64,000 bases of DNA from Hydrogenovibrio sp965140365 (GCA_965140365.1 OZ223196.1), one strand, 5' to 3'; counted from the first letter of the stretch, positions 52,855 through 60,392 are shown. Numbers and translations: made by a program. Notes: a model not told the origin generated them from the sequence alone.

Positions 52855-52909
52855 ATTTGTTATGGAAATAGCAATCTTTCTAATGGTTTTGCACGTGCAT
52901 AAAGGCTAG
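52844..52909 (+). CDS. possible 21-residue hydrophobic peptide
   Basis: An ORF beginning MRVEFVMEIAIFLMV overlaps the end of the preceding gene by 11 bases and has a GGTGGGG upstream. The peptide could form a short membrane helix. At this size coding cannot be proved. Confidence 0.3.
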   Translation: MRVEFVMEIAIFLMVLHVHKG

Positions 52910-52918
52910 GTAGTGTTA

Positions 52919-53020
52919 ATGAGCGACCTATTCAAAAACCTTACCGAAGCCCATCTAACGCCAGAGCAAAACAAAGCGCGTTTGCACTGGCTTTTATCTC
53001 ACCGTTCTGGCCGGGGTTAA
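52919..53020 (+). CDS. possible 33-residue early peptide
   Basis: An ORF encoding MSDLFKNLTEAHLTPEQNKA and 13 more residues ends 2 bases before the methyltransferase ATG. Tight packing and AGG upstream support it; there is no recognisable motif. Confidence 0.45.
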   Translation: MSDLFKNLTEAHLTPEQNKARLHWLLSHRSGRG

Positions 53021-53022
53021 AA

Positions 53023-53880
53023 ATGATTCTTTCAGTTTTTCCCGGCATTGATTTGCTTGGCCGAGCGTTCACCGAACAGGGTTACAACGTTGTGCATGGC
53101 CCTGATTTGTTGTGGGGCATGGGAATTGAAAACTTTAATGCCGAGCCTGACGTATTCGAGGGTGTTATTTGTACGCCGCCTTGTACCGAATTTTCACTTT
53201 TAAACCGAAACCCTGATCGCGCGGAAGGTTTGCGTTTGTTGGATGAAGGTAGGCGAGTCATTGAAGAGACGCAACCAGATTGGTGGCTAATGGAAAACGT
53301 GCCAACCGTACCAGATATGAAGATTGAAGGTTATTCATGGCAACGGTTCGACATCAATCAAGGGTGGTATGAAGGTGTGACGCGGCTTCGTCATATTCAG
53401 TTTGGTTATCGGCTGGATTTGTGTCCGGCCGGTCGGTATTTGGACATTCCGCGAGGTGAAGTTTTGCCGGGGTGTGACGGGTGTGCCGTGGCGAATGATG
53501 ACCGTTCGTTTAAAGAGTTGGTGCGCTTGCAGGGGTTGCCGGCCGATTTTGATTTGCCGAGTTTCAACGTTAAAGGAAAAAAGCGGGCAGTGGGTAACGG
53601 TGTTCCGTTGGTTCTTGGGCGTGTTTTGGCAAAAGAAGTTAAACGTGTGACTGGCCAGGCTATTCATATTGGTGACGTGGCCAACGAAAAAAATGTGACA
53701 GGACCAGGGGCAAAATGTGACCGTGCAGCAGTAGAAAAATGTGACGTTCCGGGTAAGGAAAAAACCGTGACAGGACCAGGTGAAAAACGTTGCGTTATGT
53801 GCGGTCGAATTGTGACGGGTCGAGCCAAAACGTGTTCCGCCGCTTGCCGAAAAAGACTAAGTCGCCGGGGTGGTGAATGA
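53023..53880 (+). CDS. C5 cytosine DNA methyltransferase-like protein with C-terminal zinc finger
   Basis: The 285-residue protein has the C5-methyltransferase motif IV TPPCTEFS (catalytic Cys54), motif VI ENV (91-93) and motif X-like AVGNGVPLVLGRVLA. The N-terminal motif I (FPGIDLLGRAF) is a variant of the usual DLFxGxGG. It is short, with a reduced target-recognition region, and ends with CVMCGRIVTG and CSAACRKRL, a CxxC..CxxxC zinc finger. The linker overlaps an array of GTGAC repeats. It may modify phage DNA or protect it from host restriction. No cognate nuclease is adjacent. It overlaps the rep gene by four bases (ATGA). Confidence 0.75.
   Translation: MILSVFPGIDLLGRAFTEQGYNVVHGPDLLWGMGIENFNAEPDVFEGVICTPPCTEFSLLNRNPDRAEGLRLLDEGRRVIEETQPDWWLMENVPTVPDMKIEGYSWQRFDINQGWYEGVTRLRHIQFGYRLDLCPAGRYLDIPRGEVLPGCDGCAVANDDRSFKELVRLQGLPADFDLPSFNVKGKKRAVGNGVPLVLGRVLAKEVKRVTGQAIHIGDVANEKNVTGPGAKCDRAAVEKCDVPGKEKTVTGPGEKRCVMCGRIVTGRAKTCSAACRKRLSRRGGE
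53647..53816 (+). repeat. GTGAC iteron-like array upstream of rep
   Basis: GTGAC occurs at 53647, 53672, 53695, 53717, 53741, 53767 and 53812, with spacings of 25, 23, 22, 24, 26 and 45. The better copies read A/C-NTGTGAC. The copies fall in all three frames of the methyltransferase gene (encoding VT, DV or CD), so the repeat is conserved as DNA rather than protein. It ends 60 bases before the rep start. Confidence 0.65.
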
Positions 53881-55979
53881 ACCAAGCGCAACACATGATT
53901 GTAAACGAGTATCTGATAGATAAGTTTTGCGATTCTGTGCCGCACGATTTTCGGTATTCGGTCAAACAGCGTTTTTTGAAAATGGCCGATAAGTTCCGGG
54001 AATTGTACGGGCGTGACCAAGCGAAAAGAATGGACATTCTTTTGGATTTTGGCGTAATGCTGAAACAGGTCAAAAGCGCCGTGCATGACTACAAGCGATT
54101 GCGCTCAAAACGCGCTCAAAACGAAGCGGCTTTACAACGTCATTGTGAGCGCTTTTCCCTCCGTGTTTACGACTACATTAACGAGCATTCTTACGCTTTT
54201 AATGTTTCCGAAGATACGCCGAAGTCCGAACAGTTACACGCATTGCAGGGGTTGGGGTTGGTGTATGGAAAAATCCGCAGTCTGGCGGAAGCCGACGGCT
54301 TTGTAAAGGTGCCGCCGCTGGATTGGGAGAAGTATCTAACCGATTTTGCAGAAGACCAAAAGGAATACCACCGGGATGTTTTGAGTTTTGTAATCAAGGC
54401 GACAGATCCGGCGACGTGGTTCCGAAAATACAAGCGTGAAATTCGCCGACAAAAAGAAGAACTGGCCCGGCGTTTGGGCTTTGTGTCGTTGTACTGTTCG
54501 GAAAATGCATTGCGTGAACAGGTGGCGACGGACAAGCGGAACCAAATGTTTTTGTCAGGCATGGAAATTGAACGCGACGATGGCGAGCGTTTTTCACTTG
54601 ATGAAGTTGTAAAACACTCGCTGGCGAACCCGGCCAACCGACACGCTCAAATGATGGCGCGGGTGGCCGGGCTTGAGCGCCTTGGAAACGAGTTGAATTA
54701 CACGCCAACCTTTTACACTTTGACGGCTCCGTCGAAGTATCACAAAAAATCAGACTATTACGACAACAAAACACCGGGGGAAGCGCGGGAGCATTTGCAG
54801 GGCGTTTGGGAAAAAGTGCGCTCCCACATCAATAAGCTGGGCGTCGATTGGTTCTTTGTTCGTGTGGCCGAAGCCCACAAAGACGGCACACCGCATTGGC
54901 ATTTAATGGTATGGGTTCAACCGGGTCGAGCCCAAATGCTTGTCGATAACGCTTTCAAAGTGTACGCGATGGAAACCGATAACCGGGAACTGGTCAATAA
55001 GGACGGTTTTATCCGCTTTGTGCCGCCGGAAAAACACCGGAAAAAGGGTGTAGTTTTCCGAACACCCCGGCTGGAAATCAAACGTATGTTACCGCATCTA
55101 GGCCACCCGACCGGGTACATCATTAAATACATTTCAAAGAACATTCAGCGCCACGACGAAAGCAAGGCACCGGATGAAGTGACGGCCAACGCCGACCGGG
55201 TGACAACTTGGGCGCGAACGCACCGTATTCGCCAATTCCAATTTGGAGGGGATGCAAAGTTGGGCGTGTGGAAAGAGATGCGCCGTTTGTCGGATGAAGT
55301 AATTAAAAAGGAAGGGTTGGTTTTATCGGAAAAGGCCGAACAGTTGCGCCAGTATTGCCGGAATAACGATTGGTTCAATTATGTGTTGATGATGGATGAA
55401 TACGACATTGTTATTGATAAAGAGTTGATGCGGTCGGAGGAAACATTTTCGCGGAAAGAGGTTGTGAAGGGGGTTCGCTTCTTGGGGCATGGGGAAGACT
55501 ATCAAACGCGGTTCCATGAGTGGAAAAAAGTAGTGCCGGAACCGGCGCAGGCCGGAGCGCCGCCGAAGGCGAGTGCGACAGCTTGGAGTCCTTACACTAA
55601 CTGTACGTTTGAAATTAAGGACGAATCGCCGCTCATTGAAGCGAAAAGCGAATTTGACCGAAGGCTGTACGAGTTCGCGCCGGAAATTACCGGCATGGTC
55701 GCCAAAGGTTTTGACTATGACAGTGTTTTGGATGCGGTCAGGCGGCGAAAAATACCGGAAATCCTTTCCGAAAAATACCGGAGTTGGGTGGTTACGCCCG
55801 ATTTATTGGATTCTGTGGTTGTCAAGTTGCAGGGCGTGGTAAGCGTACACGACTTGGCCGGGGAATATGAAGCGTTCGGCGGCATGGTCGGAACGTTTGA
55901 CGATTATGTGGGCGGGTACCTTGAACAAATGGCGAAAGAGTATTTGTTCGACGAATATGCGCTTGATTTTTTTGAGTGA
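53877..55979 (+). CDS. rolling-circle replication initiator (P2 gpA / PM2 P12-like HUH endonuclease)
   Basis: The 700-residue protein has the metal-binding HUH motif in DGTPHWHLMVW (His340, His342) and a double-tyrosine active site YIIKYISK (Tyr414 and Tyr418). Spacing Y-x3-Y is characteristic of superfamily I initiators such as phiX174 gpA, P2 gpA and PM2 P12. It would nick the origin and drive rolling-circle replication of the circular phage DNA. A long N-terminal helical region (1-270) precedes the catalytic core. It is coupled to the methyltransferase gene and lies just after the GTGAC array. Confidence 0.88.
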   Translation: MNQAQHMIVNEYLIDKFCDSVPHDFRYSVKQRFLKMADKFRELYGRDQAKRMDILLDFGVMLKQVKSAVHDYKRLRSKRAQNEAALQRHCERFSLRVYDYINEHSYAFNVSEDTPKSEQLHALQGLGLVYGKIRSLAEADGFVKVPPLDWEKYLTDFAEDQKEYHRDVLSFVIKATDPATWFRKYKREIRRQKEELARRLGFVSLYCSENALREQVATDKRNQMFLSGMEIERDDGERFSLDEVVKHSLANPANRHAQMMARVAGLERLGNELNYTPTFYTLTAPSKYHKKSDYYDNKTPGEAREHLQGVWEKVRSHINKLGVDWFFVRVAEAHKDGTPHWHLMVWVQPGRAQMLVDNAFKVYAMETDNRELVNKDGFIRFVPPEKHRKKGVVFRTPRLEIKRMLPHLGHPTGYIIKYISKNIQRHDESKAPDEVTANADRVTTWARTHRIRQFQFGGDAKLGVWKEMRRLSDEVIKKEGLVLSEKAEQLRQYCRNNDWFNYVLMMDEYDIVIDKELMRSEETFSRKEVVKGVRFLGHGEDYQTRFHEWKKVVPEPAQAGAPPKASATAWSPYTNCTFEIKDESPLIEAKSEFDRRLYEFAPEITGMVAKGFDYDSVLDAVRRRKIPEILSEKYRSWVVTPDLLDSVVVKLQGVVSVHDLAGEYEAFGGMVGTFDDYVGGYLEQMAKEYLFDEYALDFFE

Positions 55980-55993
55980 GTAAGGGGGCAAGT

Positions 55994-56353
55994 ATGTCGT
56001 GCGGCTGTCCGTTGTATGTGCTAAGTGGTGAAAATTTAGGGGGGAACATGGGGCCAATTCCACAAGAAATAAGAGTTGTAAATTTTGGTGGGTATAAGTT
56101 TGAAAAGCTTATCTATCCGACGCCGGAAGGTCAAAAAAACGAGGTAATAAGAATATCAAAAGTAGTTAAAAAGTTTTGCGCTGAATTTGAAGAACTTTGT
56201 TATCCGGAAGGGTTCTTCGTTGAAGATGGCGAAATTTATGTAAATGTGGGGCGTGGCAGTAGAAAAGAAAAGCTTTTTGAAAATGAAGATATGAGACTAG
56301 AAAGCAAACAGGGTTATTTGAGACTAGTCAAATTTTTGAACGCAAAAATGTAA
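55994..56353 (+). CDS. prophage protein of unknown function
   Basis: The 119-residue reading starts MSCGCPLY and has no recognised domain. The start was chosen at ATG 55994, preceded by GTAAGGGGG as at other junctions of this element. A second start at 56048 has an equally strong AGGGGGGAAC, so a 101-residue form is also possible. Cysteines cluster at the N-terminus only in the longer form. Confidence 0.55.
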   Translation: MSCGCPLYVLSGENLGGNMGPIPQEIRVVNFGGYKFEKLIYPTPEGQKNEVIRISKVVKKFCAEFEELCYPEGFFVEDGEIYVNVGRGSRKEKLFENEDMRLESKQGYLRLVKFLNAKM

Positions 56354-56362
56354 GGGGGAAGC

Positions 56363-56725
56363 ATGGGGCATTATAGCGAAAACAGAGAATCGGATTTACC
56401 GGTGCAGTCACCGGTAACGGTGGAAAGAATCGCCGGGGATTTGGCCGGGTTGTTGTCGGAAATTCACCGTGGGAAAGCCAGCATTAAACACGACTTTGAG
56501 CGGGTTAAAAATTCCGAAAAAGTCCGGGAAGTTTCCGAAACATTACAGAGCGCCGGGGTGTTTGGTCTGGCCGGGATGATTCCGAAATTACAGGAAGTTA
56601 TTCCAGAATTAGCACCGCTTTATAACGCAATGTTGAAAGCGCAAGAAGTGGATGAAAAACAAACGCAAGTGATCGTGGAGCTGGTCAAGCGCGTGGAAGA
56701 ATTGGAGGGGCGTTTGAATGGCTGA
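56363..56725 (+). CDS. prophage helical protein of unknown function
   Basis: A 120-residue protein, largely amphipathic helix with a mid-region GVFGLAGMIPKLQEVIPELAPLY and a C-terminal coiled coil (VIVELVKRVEELEGRL). It is preceded by GTAAGGGGGAAGC and overlaps the next gene by 8 bases. Confidence 0.6.
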   Translation: MGHYSENRESDLPVQSPVTVERIAGDLAGLLSEIHRGKASIKHDFERVKNSEKVREVSETLQSAGVFGLAGMIPKLQEVIPELAPLYNAMLKAQEVDEKQTQVIVELVKRVEELEGRLNG

Positions 56726-57020
56726 AAAAAAACCAATTTGCACGGGAAGAAATGCCGAATTAGGAAAATATCAAATTTTTGAAACGGCGAACGGGGCGCG
56801 GCTTTATATCAAGTCGGAAAAATTCGGGCTGGTGAATATGCAGGGTAAGCAATATCAGGAAAAGGCGCGGGCGCTTTTGGCAGAGTGTCAAAATGTGCCA
56901 GGCCTGGCCGAAAGTGACGCGCCGGCCGAAAAACCAGAAACACCGGTAAAACCGGAAACACCGCCGGAACCGGCACCGGAAAACGACGGCTTCTTTTCAA
57001 GATTATTTAACAGGGGGTAA
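56718..57020 (+). CDS. prophage protein with Pro/Glu-rich tail
   Basis: The 100-residue protein has a small beta-like N-terminal part (KYQIFETANGARLYIKSEKFG) and a Pro-Glu-rich linker (about 68-90) ending in FFSRLFNRG. One copy of CCAGGCCTGG lies inside it, encoding VPGLA. No family is recognised. Confidence 0.55.
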   Translation: MAEKKPICTGRNAELGKYQIFETANGARLYIKSEKFGLVNMQGKQYQEKARALLAECQNVPGLAESDAPAEKPETPVKPETPPEPAPENDGFFSRLFNRG

Positions 57021-57022
57021 GC

Positions 57023-57526
57023 ATGAATCCAGTGGATGTGTCACCGGAAAAGGTGGCGAGTGAATGGGCGGACTTAGAGGAAAAATACGGGCTATTACCG
57101 GAAGAAGACGAAGCTGGTGCCGGTAATTTTTCCGAAGAAACGCCGGAAAGTGGCGAAGCGGAAATTATCTTGAGTTCAGAGGAACGAGCCGTAAAAGAGC
57201 ATTTGACAGCGTCGCTGATTAAAGGTTCTTTGGGTATGGTGTTGGGCGTGTTGCAAGTGACAGACTTGCCGGAAAATATCACTGATGATTTTTGCGCGTC
57301 GTGGGCTGTGGTGATTGTGAAGCGATTCCCTGATAATCCGATTACGGACTTTATGGAAGCCTACGGGGATTTAATTGCCGCCGGGTCAGCGTCGTTAATT
57401 CTGTTCGGTGCTATTCGCAAGTCACGGATGGAAATAGCAGTCAGTCAGAAAGAATTGAAGGAACGCGCAAAGGATGCCATGCGCGACAAAGTGGACGAAT
57501 ACGAAAATGAACAGGAGGCCGCATAA
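57023..57526 (+). CDS. prophage protein with C-terminal membrane segment, unknown function
   Basis: The 167-residue protein has an acidic N-terminus (1-60), a helical middle, a hydrophobic segment near 116-131 (GDLIAAGSASLILFGAI) and a charged coiled-coil end. It lies immediately upstream of the packaging ATPase, sharing one base with it (TAATG). Confidence 0.55.
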   Translation: MNPVDVSPEKVASEWADLEEKYGLLPEEDEAGAGNFSEETPESGEAEIILSSEERAVKEHLTASLIKGSLGMVLGVLQVTDLPENITDDFCASWAVVIVKRFPDNPITDFMEAYGDLIAAGSASLILFGAIRKSRMEIAVSQKELKERAKDAMRDKVDEYENEQEAA

Positions 57527-58242
57527 TGCAGAGTCGACCAAATGGGGTTTTGGGTTTTTTTGTCGGTGTGAGCCGGTCTGGTAAGTCAACACCGATTAAA
57601 GAAATCGTGAAAGATGAAAAGCGTGTTTTGGTTTTTGACCCAAAAGACGAATATCAATTCTTGGGCTTTGAGCGATTTACCGACAAAAAAGCGTTTGTTG
57701 AGCGTATTAAGGGCGAAAAAGGGAACTGCAAGGCCTGTTTTGTGCCAACGTCTGGAAGCAAACAAGATTTTCAGTTCTGGTGCGCCTGTGCGTTCGTGTT
57801 CAATATGCAAGCGCGTGCGGTGCTGGTGCCGGAAGAATTGTCAATCTATTTGAATTCGTCAAAAGCAACCGGTGATTGGGGTCGGTTGGTTAGTCAATCG
57901 TTGGCCTATGGACCAATTATCTTCGCAACCGCTCAGCGTGGACAAAGTATTGACAATGATTTGATTAACAACGCATCGTTTTTGTATGTAACCCAGCACG
58001 GAACGGATGAAGACAAGCGGTATATGGTCAAAAAAATTGGCGGTGATATTACCCAGCTTCCGGCCAATCCTTATGAGTTCATAGTGTGGCGAGCCGGTAA
58101 AGGTATCTTAGTGCGTGAAGGAAAAACGACAAAGGCGGCAGGCGGGGCTATTAAGTTCCGTGGGATTAAGCATGGTTCAAATCGAGCGGTAAATCTAAAG
58201 CTTGAGCGTGACGGCACATTTAAAGGGGTGAATTACTTCTAA
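57526..58242 (+). CDS. A32-like (FtsK-HerA) packaging ATPase
   Basis: The 238-residue ATPase has Walker A GVSRSGKST (14-22), a Walker B of hydrophobic residues followed by PEE (VLVPEELS, about 104-111), and a sensor-like IIFATAQRG. Size and layout match genome-packaging ATPases of PRD1/PM2-type viruses (PM2 P9 is about 250 residues). A Zot-type ATPase is an alternative, but the capsid context supports packaging. It is the last gene before a strong terminator, ending the replication/packaging transcription unit. Confidence 0.78.
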   Translation: MQSRPNGVLGFFVGVSRSGKSTPIKEIVKDEKRVLVFDPKDEYQFLGFERFTDKKAFVERIKGEKGNCKACFVPTSGSKQDFQFWCACAFVFNMQARAVLVPEELSIYLNSSKATGDWGRLVSQSLAYGPIIFATAQRGQSIDNDLINNASFLYVTQHGTDEDKRYMVKKIGGDITQLPANPYEFIVWRAGKGILVREGKTTKAAGGAIKFRGIKHGSNRAVNLKLERDGTFKGVNYF

Positions 58243-58261
58243 TGTGACAGCGCTGCGCAAT

Positions 58262-58288
58262 AAAAACCGGGTTCGCCCGGTTTTTTTA
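58262..58288 (+). terminator. strong terminator after the ATPase gene
   Basis: AAAAACCGGG (58262-58271) and CCCGGTTTTT (58276-58285) form a perfect stem closed by a TTCG tetraloop, with a T-run. It separates the early and late transcription units. Confidence 0.93.
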
Positions 58289-58305
58289 TGCCCGAACGAA
58301 AAAAA

Positions 58306-58371
58306 TTACCGGAAAAAATAATTTTTTACCGGAAACAGGGGGTTGACAGTTTCCGAAAACGATTTGATTCA
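58306..58371 (+). promoter_or_regulatory. late promoter region with paired TTACCGGAAA motifs
   Basis: TTACCGGAAA occurs exactly at 58306-58315 and 58326-58335, 20 bp apart (two helical turns). TTGACA (58343-58348) follows, with only a weak -10 (GATTCA, 58366-58371, spacer 17). A poor -10 beside tandem sites suits an activator-dependent late promoter. An imperfect palindrome, GTTTCCGAAAAC, lies between the boxes. Confidence 0.6.
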
Positions 58372-58430
58372 CTGTTAAAAAGCGCCGGGGAACGGCCTTT
58401 ATTTTTTAACAGTTGCTTAGGGGTAAGTGA

Positions 58431-58547
58431 ATGAAATTTCCAAAGGGTAAAGAGCTGGTCACGTTGATTGTGATTTGTTCAGTAGTGGCGGCGGTCGTTG
58501 TGTGGGCGTCGAATAACGTGTCTGTTGTTGAAGACACAATCGGTTAA
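58431..58547 (+). CDS. 38-residue single-TM protein, first late gene
   Basis: The peptide has a basic start (MKFPKGKELV) and one membrane helix (about 10-27, rich in Val and Ala). It is preceded by TTAGGGG 8 bases upstream. Its size and position resemble the small membrane-associated virion proteins of PM2-type phages. Confidence 0.7.
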   Translation: MKFPKGKELVTLIVICSVVAAVVVWASNNVSVVEDTIG

Positions 58548-58569
58548 TCGGTAACAGGGAGCGAGAGCA

Positions 58570-59409
58570 ATGAGAGACGCAAAAAAACGTTTAGACGGCT
58601 TCACTGGTGGCGGTTACAACAACCAGTTTAAACAGCAATTGGACGTCGGTTCAACGATTGAAGAAATCGTTTTGAATCTCGAAAACATCAATATCGACCA
58701 GGTTGATCGTGTCGAGTGTATCTTAAATGGTGATGCTTTCGTTTCCATCGACGGGAAACACCTGAAAGATATTGATACCCATTTGGGTATGCCGCCGGAA
58801 ACGGGTGTCCTTCGTATTCCGTTCCGCGATTTGTCCTTGATGACCGACGCCGGGCAGAAATTTACAAGCCTTGTCACCATGCCGACTGACAATTTGATTT
58901 TGTCGGTGCGCATTGGTTCGCAGACGCAAGGTCAAGCCGATAATAACTTGGTTCCGGGTTTGTCCGGATTTATGACCGTATCGGCCAGCCGTGGTGTTCG
59001 TAAGGTGTTGCCACGAATTTATCAAGAAAATATCGCAATCGGTATGACCGGTGAAAACAACTATAAAACGTTTGTTACTGGTCCGTCTATTCGTCGTATG
59101 TTCTTCCGCGATGAAGGCCGCATGGAATCATTGCGAATCAAAGTCAACGATAAGGAAGTTTACGACCTAACCAATATCGAGCAAAGACGCGAACTTGAAC
59201 GACATGGTTTGCATTCTGTGGGTGGTCAATTTGTCTTTGCGCCGATTATGACGCACTTCGGTCTATTGGATGCGCTGGACACGGCCGGGCGAAAACTTGA
59301 GATTTTGCCGACCGTGGAGACTCCGGGTGACATGGCTGTGGTCATGCACACTTTGGAATATGTCGACAATCCGCGAATGAGTCCTTTGAACGCTCTGAAA
59401 TCGGCGTAA
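58570..59409 (+). CDS. double-jelly-roll major capsid protein (PM2 P2-like)
   Basis: The 279-residue protein resembles PM2 P2 (269 residues) in length and pattern: an N-terminal barrel containing VDRVECILNGDAFVSIDGK, a second barrel opening with LRIKVNDKEVYDLTN, a FVFAPIMTHFGLLDALDT segment, and a final strand ending VVMHTLEYV. These align by eye with matching P2 segments (IDG..WRDLL; EIIVEYMG). Identity is low, so the assignment rests on order and context. Trimers of such proteins form the icosahedral shell around the membrane. It is the second late gene. Confidence 0.75.
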   Translation: MRDAKKRLDGFTGGGYNNQFKQQLDVGSTIEEIVLNLENINIDQVDRVECILNGDAFVSIDGKHLKDIDTHLGMPPETGVLRIPFRDLSLMTDAGQKFTSLVTMPTDNLILSVRIGSQTQGQADNNLVPGLSGFMTVSASRGVRKVLPRIYQENIAIGMTGENNYKTFVTGPSIRRMFFRDEGRMESLRIKVNDKEVYDLTNIEQRRELERHGLHSVGGQFVFAPIMTHFGLLDALDTAGRKLEILPTVETPGDMAVVMHTLEYVDNPRMSPLNALKSA

Positions 59410-59418
59410 GGGGGTTAT

Positions 59419-59664
59419 ATGTCTCTTTGGGAAGACATTTACGACGTGGCCGGGGTGTTTGTCGAAAAGAACACTGAAAAACCGGCCGGGTCGGTTGAAT
59501 CGGCAGTAACACCGGTTCAAGAACCGGTAAAAGGCACTAATCCGGACGGTTCGACGCAAGTAGTTGTTCAGCAAGCCGATAATTCAATGCTCAAATGGGG
59601 GTTGATTGGCGGCGGTGTGCTGGTTCTGCTTTTAATTTTTGTTCTGATTATTCGGAGCAAGTGA
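59419..59664 (+). CDS. single-TM prophage protein with Pro/Glu/Val-rich ectodomain
   Basis: The 81-residue protein has a polar N-terminal 55 residues and a C-terminal membrane helix (about 58-78, GLIGGGVLVLLLIFVLIIR). It is preceded by GTAAGGGGG. It is probably a virion membrane protein, inferred from its neighbours. Confidence 0.65.
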   Translation: MSLWEDIYDVAGVFVEKNTEKPAGSVESAVTPVQEPVKGTNPDGSTQVVVQQADNSMLKWGLIGGGVLVLLLIFVLIIRSK

Positions 59665-59665
59665 T

Positions 59666-59821
59666 ATGCCGTTGTTATTGATTCCGGCCGCATTGGGTGT
59701 GTTTGGCACCGGCTGGGCGGTCGGCAACTGGACGGCGGGCGGCTGGCTAAAATGGTTATTTATTTTAGTGCTGGTCGTGCTGGCTTGGTCAGCGGCTAAG
59801 AAAATGGGGATTATCAAATGA
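59666..59821 (+). CDS. 51-residue membrane protein
   Basis: Two hydrophobic segments (2-18 and 30-43) flank a Gly/Trp-rich turn. It begins 1 base after the preceding stop and overlaps the next gene as ATGA. Confidence 0.65.
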   Translation: MPLLLIPAALGVFGTGWAVGNWTAGGWLKWLFILVLVVLAWSAAKKMGIIK

Positions 59822-60021
59822 TGGGAGCGGCAGGGGCCGCCGGTGGCGGCTATTCTGTGAGCGCGAGTTCGAGCGCGAGTTCGGGTGCCAGTAAAGGCGA
59901 TACTAATATTCAGTTTGGAGCCAAGTTTGGCGACAACGGTATTTCAAATAATACGATGATGGTATTCGCTGTATTGGCTGTTATTGCGTTTGTGTTCTTT
60001 TTGTTTTTCTCGAAAAAATGA
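59818..60021 (+). CDS. 67-residue Gly/Ser-rich single-TM protein
   Basis: A small Gly/Ala/Ser-rich N-terminus (with GYSVSASSSASSGASK) precedes a C-terminal helix (about 47-64) and a KK end. It is a candidate virion membrane protein. Confidence 0.65.
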   Translation: MMGAAGAAGGGYSVSASSSASSGASKGDTNIQFGAKFGDNGISNNTMMVFAVLAVIAFVFFLFFSKK

Positions 60022-60392
60022 TTAATTTTGTTCTGCATAAATGGGATGACGCACTTTTTTCATTGCTTAAAAATTCGCTTAGAGGGGACGGGCGTATTTT
60101 GAAAACGCAATGTGAAAATGGCCGTGCGCAAGCTATTCACATTAGTGACGGCGAGGGTATTGATTTGTGGTCAATTATGCGTCGTGAGCAAAAAGACGGT
60201 TATGCGGAGCTTGTGATTTGTTGCATCGAGGGAAAGGGGTTAAGGAAAGCCGCGCCGGTTATTGAGAAATGGGCGGCAGATAACGGGCATGAAACCATTC
60301 GTTTTCACACGCAACACAAAGGGCTTCATAAGCTGTTAAATAATTTTGAAGTTCAAGAAGTGGTTTATAGCAAAAGGTTGGTAAATGAGTAG
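60018..60392 (+). CDS. GNAT-like small prophage protein
   Basis: The 124-residue soluble protein has the strand-helix pattern ELVICCIEGKGLRKAAPVIEKWAADNG followed by ETIRFHT and HKGLHKLLNNFEVQEVVYSKRL. This recalls small phage proteins with an acetyltransferase (GNAT) fold, although the acetyl-CoA P-loop is poorly formed. It overlaps both neighbours by 4-8 bases. Confidence 0.5.
   Translation: MINFVLHKWDDALFSLLKNSLRGDGRILKTQCENGRAQAIHISDGEGIDLWSIMRREQKDGYAELVICCIEGKGLRKAAPVIEKWAADNGHETIRFHTQHKGLHKLLNNFEVQEVVYSKRLVNE

Larger units (their letters stand above)
2531..56907. repeat. dispersed palindrome family CCAGGCCTGG
   Basis: Exact copies start at 2531, 4167, 11650, 19567, 21345, 22944, 23556, 30435, 46940, 50873 and 56898. 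One-mismatch or nine-base copies start near 9232, 26791, 31526, 36110, 38977, 41369 and 45064. Random expectation in 64 kb is far below one. Copies are both coding (often encoding Pro-Gly-Leu or Pro-Gly) and intergenic, where they form terminator hairpins. Confidence 0.85.

Noticed and set aside
53695..53780. Protein-level repeat (VTGPG) as explanation for the GTGAC array
   Set aside because: Only two of the seven copies encode VTGPG; other copies fall in other frames and encode unrelated residues, so a coding repeat does not explain the pattern.
57526..58242. Zot-type toxin / filamentous phage assembly ATPase
   Set aside because: There is no Zot C-terminal periplasmic domain or TM segment, and the neighbouring capsid gene is double-jelly-roll-like rather than filamentous.
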